DNA from: an uncultured Acetatifactor sp.
Lineage (GTDB): Bacteria > Bacillota > Clostridia > Lachnospirales > Lachnospiraceae
Direction: 5' to 3'
Length of the DNA: 64,000 bases
NCBI GenBank assembly: GCA_947627115.1
Contig: CANQUQ010000002.1
Location: 186,001 to 250,000 of the forward strand
Positions 62,168 to 64,000 of the stretch are shown here, one piece after another; the stretch's first letter is position 1, and each line of letters starts with the position of its first letter. The notes beneath the pieces are model-generated. The model did no database searches and was not told the origin of the DNA. It was given only the letters and a program-made list of their open reading frames with translations. Made by a program: the position numbers and the translations under genes.

Positions 62168-62210
62168 ATCATTCTGTACATTCCGTGATGCGGCATCATA
62201 AGGGGCACCG

Positions 62211-62271
62211 CTATCCGAGCGGCCGCCGCTATCCGGGTGACACTGCTATCCGGGCGGCACCTCTATCCGGG
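62211..62271. repeat. Short 17/18-bp tandem repeats overlapping a stop codon
   Basis: CTATCCGGG-type words recur at 62211, 62229, 62246 and 62263 with spacings of 18, 17 and 17. The rest of each unit is G+C-rich (GCGGCCGCC-like). The last copy includes the TAG stop of the lipoprotein gene (62263-62265), so the repeats continue from its end into the intergenic region. Confidence 0.75.
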
Positions 62272-64000
62272 CGGCCGCCGCTCTTCCCGGAAGCCGCGCC
62301 TGTCCTCAAAGCCGCCCCGGCCGCCGTAGATCAGGCTCTCCAGAGTGATCTCCGTATCACTGTCCCCTGCCGTCAGAATATATGTCCCGCCCTGCTGCAG
62401 CTGCGGGCAGCTGACCACCACGGAGCGAAAGGAGCTCTCCGCCGTGTAATCCACGAGCACATTCCCCTGATCGTCCTTCAGCGTCACTCTGTCACCCGCC
62501 CGGCAGGCAGGTACATTTGTCAGGATCGAACCCTGCGTGGAGGAATCACCAAAATTTACGGCCATCTGCGGACTGCCCACCGCCGCGAGAATGCCGCCGG
62601 TGATCTGCCCCCTTCCGCCGTAGTCCAGCGCACCGTTGGCGTCGTCCTCCGGGCCCGACACATATGTTTCCCCTCCGGTGACGATCAGATCGCCGTTGGA
62701 ATCGATACCGTCTCCCGCTGCGTTGATGAAGACGGAGCCGCCGGAGATGGTGATACAGGGACCACTGCCCCTGTACATTCCATCGCCCTGCCGGCCCCCA
62801 AAGCCGCTTTGGTCGTTTCCGCCTGCGGCATTCATCCCGTCGTCAAGGGCATTCAGCCGGATCTCTCCGCCTGCGATCACAATACTGCTGCCTTCTATTC
62901 CCTCGTAGCTGTCTGTGATCTCCAGCTCGCCGCTCTCCACCGTTACCGTTACCTCAGAGTGTATGCCGTCATCCTCGGAAGACAGCTGCAATGTCCCGCC
63001 GCACACCGTCAGATCTCCGTCCGCATGGAGCGCATCGTCCTGAGAATCTACGAAAAGGGATCCTCCCTTGACCCACATCTCACCGGCCGATTTTACGCCC
63101 TTGGCGCCGTCCGACACGATGCGGAAGCTGCCGCCGTCAATCTGCATACAGCAGCCGGCGCTGATCCCGTCTCCGTCGGAAACAATGGACAGTTCTCCGC
63201 CCGCAATATACACAAAACCCTTTTCCCCATTCTCCTTGTTCTCCGAGTGGATTCCGTCCTTTCCTGAGACAATGTCCCATTGGCCCCCTGCTATCCTGAC
63301 GCTGTCCTTCCCCTCCAGGCCGTGCCCCTGTGCCGTGACGGTCACGGTCCCTCCCGTTACCGCCAGGTCGTCCTTGGACACCACACCGTTTCCTTCACCG
63401 GCCTGAATGCTCAGGCTGCCCGGTCCGTTGACCGTTAGATCGCACTGTGAGAAGACGGCCCCGTCCACATTGTTGTCGTCCTGCACAGTGTAGCTTTCCC
63501 CGGAAATACTGTTCCGGGAGCCCTCCGCCAACGTGATAAAGAGCTTATCCGCCTCCTTTGCATAGATGCAGGCGCTCTCCCTATCGGAAATCTCCACACC
63601 GTTCAGCACCAGCTGGACCTTGTCCGTATCCGCCGCGTCCACCACGATCATTCCCTCCAGGCTGCCGGAGAGGACATAAGTGCCCTCCTCGGTGATGGTA
63701 ACGGTATTTCCGGAAACGGACACGGACTTTTCCTCGCAGGAGGCGCTGCTTCCCGTCAGCGCAATGACAATGCTTTCGGACTCTTCATAGCCGCCTGCCA
63801 TATCTCTGTCGGTAAACATTTCCTCCGGGTCCGGCAGATCCCCGATCGTACCGATACGGCCCCCGGAGGCTGCCTCTGCGCCCTCCCTGCCGGGAATATC
63901 CGCCGTCTGAGCCGCATCTGTCCTGCCGCAGGCCGCCAAAGCCGCAGTCAGCACAGCGGCAAGGGCCGCGGCGTATATTTTACGGACATTTTTCCTCTTC
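62263..64000 (-). CDS. Beta-helix lipoprotein, carbohydrate-binding (DUF4353/Cthe_2159-like), 5' end outside window
   Basis: At least 578 residues. The frame continues to base 64000 without a start; the visible N-terminus is KRKNVRKIYAAALAAVL followed by TAALAAC, a lipoprotein signal with lipobox LAAC. From about residue 80 on there are roughly 15 short parallel-beta-helix rungs of the form GGxxxIxSxxDGI (for example GGELSIVSDGDGISA, GGTLQLSSEDDGIHS). These match the calcium-dependent polysaccharide-binding family described for Cthe_2159. A Gly/Arg-rich tail ends the protein. It is probably surface-attached and binds plant or mucosal glycans; ligand not shown. A short ATG inside (63936 region) would remove the signal and is less likely. 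Confidence 0.88.
   Translation of the reverse strand, partial: KRKNVRKIYAAALAAVLTAALAACGRTDAAQTADIPGREGAEAASGGRIGTIGDLPDPEEMFTDRDMAGGYEESESIVIALTGSSASCEEKSVSVSGNTVTITEEGTYVLSGSLEGMIVVDAADTDKVQLVLNGVEISDRESACIYAKEADKLFITLAEGSRNSISGESYTVQDDNNVDGAVFSQCDLTVNGPGSLSIQAGEGNGVVSKDDLAVTGGTVTVTAQGHGLEGKDSVRIAGGQWDIVSGKDGIHSENKENGEKGFVYIAGGELSIVSDGDGISAGCCMQIDGGSFRIVSDGAKGVKSAGEMWVKGGSLFVDSQDDALHADGDLTVCGGTLQLSSEDDGIHSEVTVTVESGELEITDSYEGIEGSSIVIAGGEIRLNALDDGMNAAGGNDQSGFGGRQGDGMYRGSGPCITISGGSVFINAAGDGIDSNGDLIVTGGETYVSGPEDDANGALDYGGRGQITGGILAAVGSPQMAVNFGDSSTQGSILTNVPACRAGDRVTLKDDQGNVLVDYTAESSFRSVVVSCPQLQQGGTYILTAGDSDTEITLESLIYGGRGGFEDRRGFREERRPPG

Overview
The window looks like a chromosomal segment from a G+C-rich member of the Clostridia, most likely a Lachnospiraceae-type gut anaerobe. 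The supporting evidence is a six-cysteine SCIFF peptide with its radical-SAM maturase, anaerobic coproporphyrinogen dehydrogenase HemZ, a fused SecDF, a meso-DAP-type MurE, a murE-priA-def-fmt-rsmB-rlmN-stp-prkC gene string, and many zinc-ribbon membrane proteins. I saw no rRNA, tRNA, CRISPR array, insertion sequence or phage module. Almost all genes lie on the minus strand.

Layout, left to right. Positions 1-10867 hold one long minus-strand operon running murE, priA, def, fmt, a membrane zinc peptidase, rsmB, rlmN, a PP2C phosphatase and a PASTA-domain Ser/Thr kinase cut by the left edge. Positions 11113-25999 hold a second block: a TIGR04086-like membrane protein, a zinc-ribbon anchored protein, the SCIFF peptide (47 codons) and its maturase, secDF, two further anchored proteins, a three-gene ABC-2 transporter, recJ and a PfkB sugar kinase. 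A CBS/CorC-type membrane protein (plus strand) faces a Na/phosphate symporter with a PhoU-like tail. It is followed by a phosphate-import operon, amidase-pstS-pstC-pstA-pstB. Positions 33654-39407 carry two small unknown proteins, a heterodimeric ABC exporter and an Sfp-type phosphopantetheinyl transferase, and then aspS and hisS.

Positions 42727-53160 look like an accessory insert. apt-rel-MBL hydrolase-hemZ lies on one side and hisS-aspS on the other, an order that is normally continuous in Clostridia. The insert has two parts. The first is a G+C-rich mannoside-use cluster (PNPOx-like protein, MBL protein, beta-mannosidase, AGE-family sugar isomerase, fructokinase) that would take beta-mannosides to fructose-6-phosphate. 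The second is A+T-richer, with a broken sigma factor, an orphan membrane protein, a decayed Rpn nuclease and a four-gene cassette around a DUF3990 (ADP-ribosyltransferase-like) protein that resembles a toxin-antitoxin unit.

Positions 53190-64000 return to core genes: hemZ, an MBL hydrolase, rel (p)ppGpp synthetase/hydrolase, apt, a CBS protein, a SEC-C protein, a HAD phosphatase and purA. A beta-helix lipoprotein is cut by the right edge. Several intergenic regions carry short tandem repeats (17-bp, 63-bp and 17/18-bp units). Promoters, terminators and operators listed here were read by eye and are predictions.
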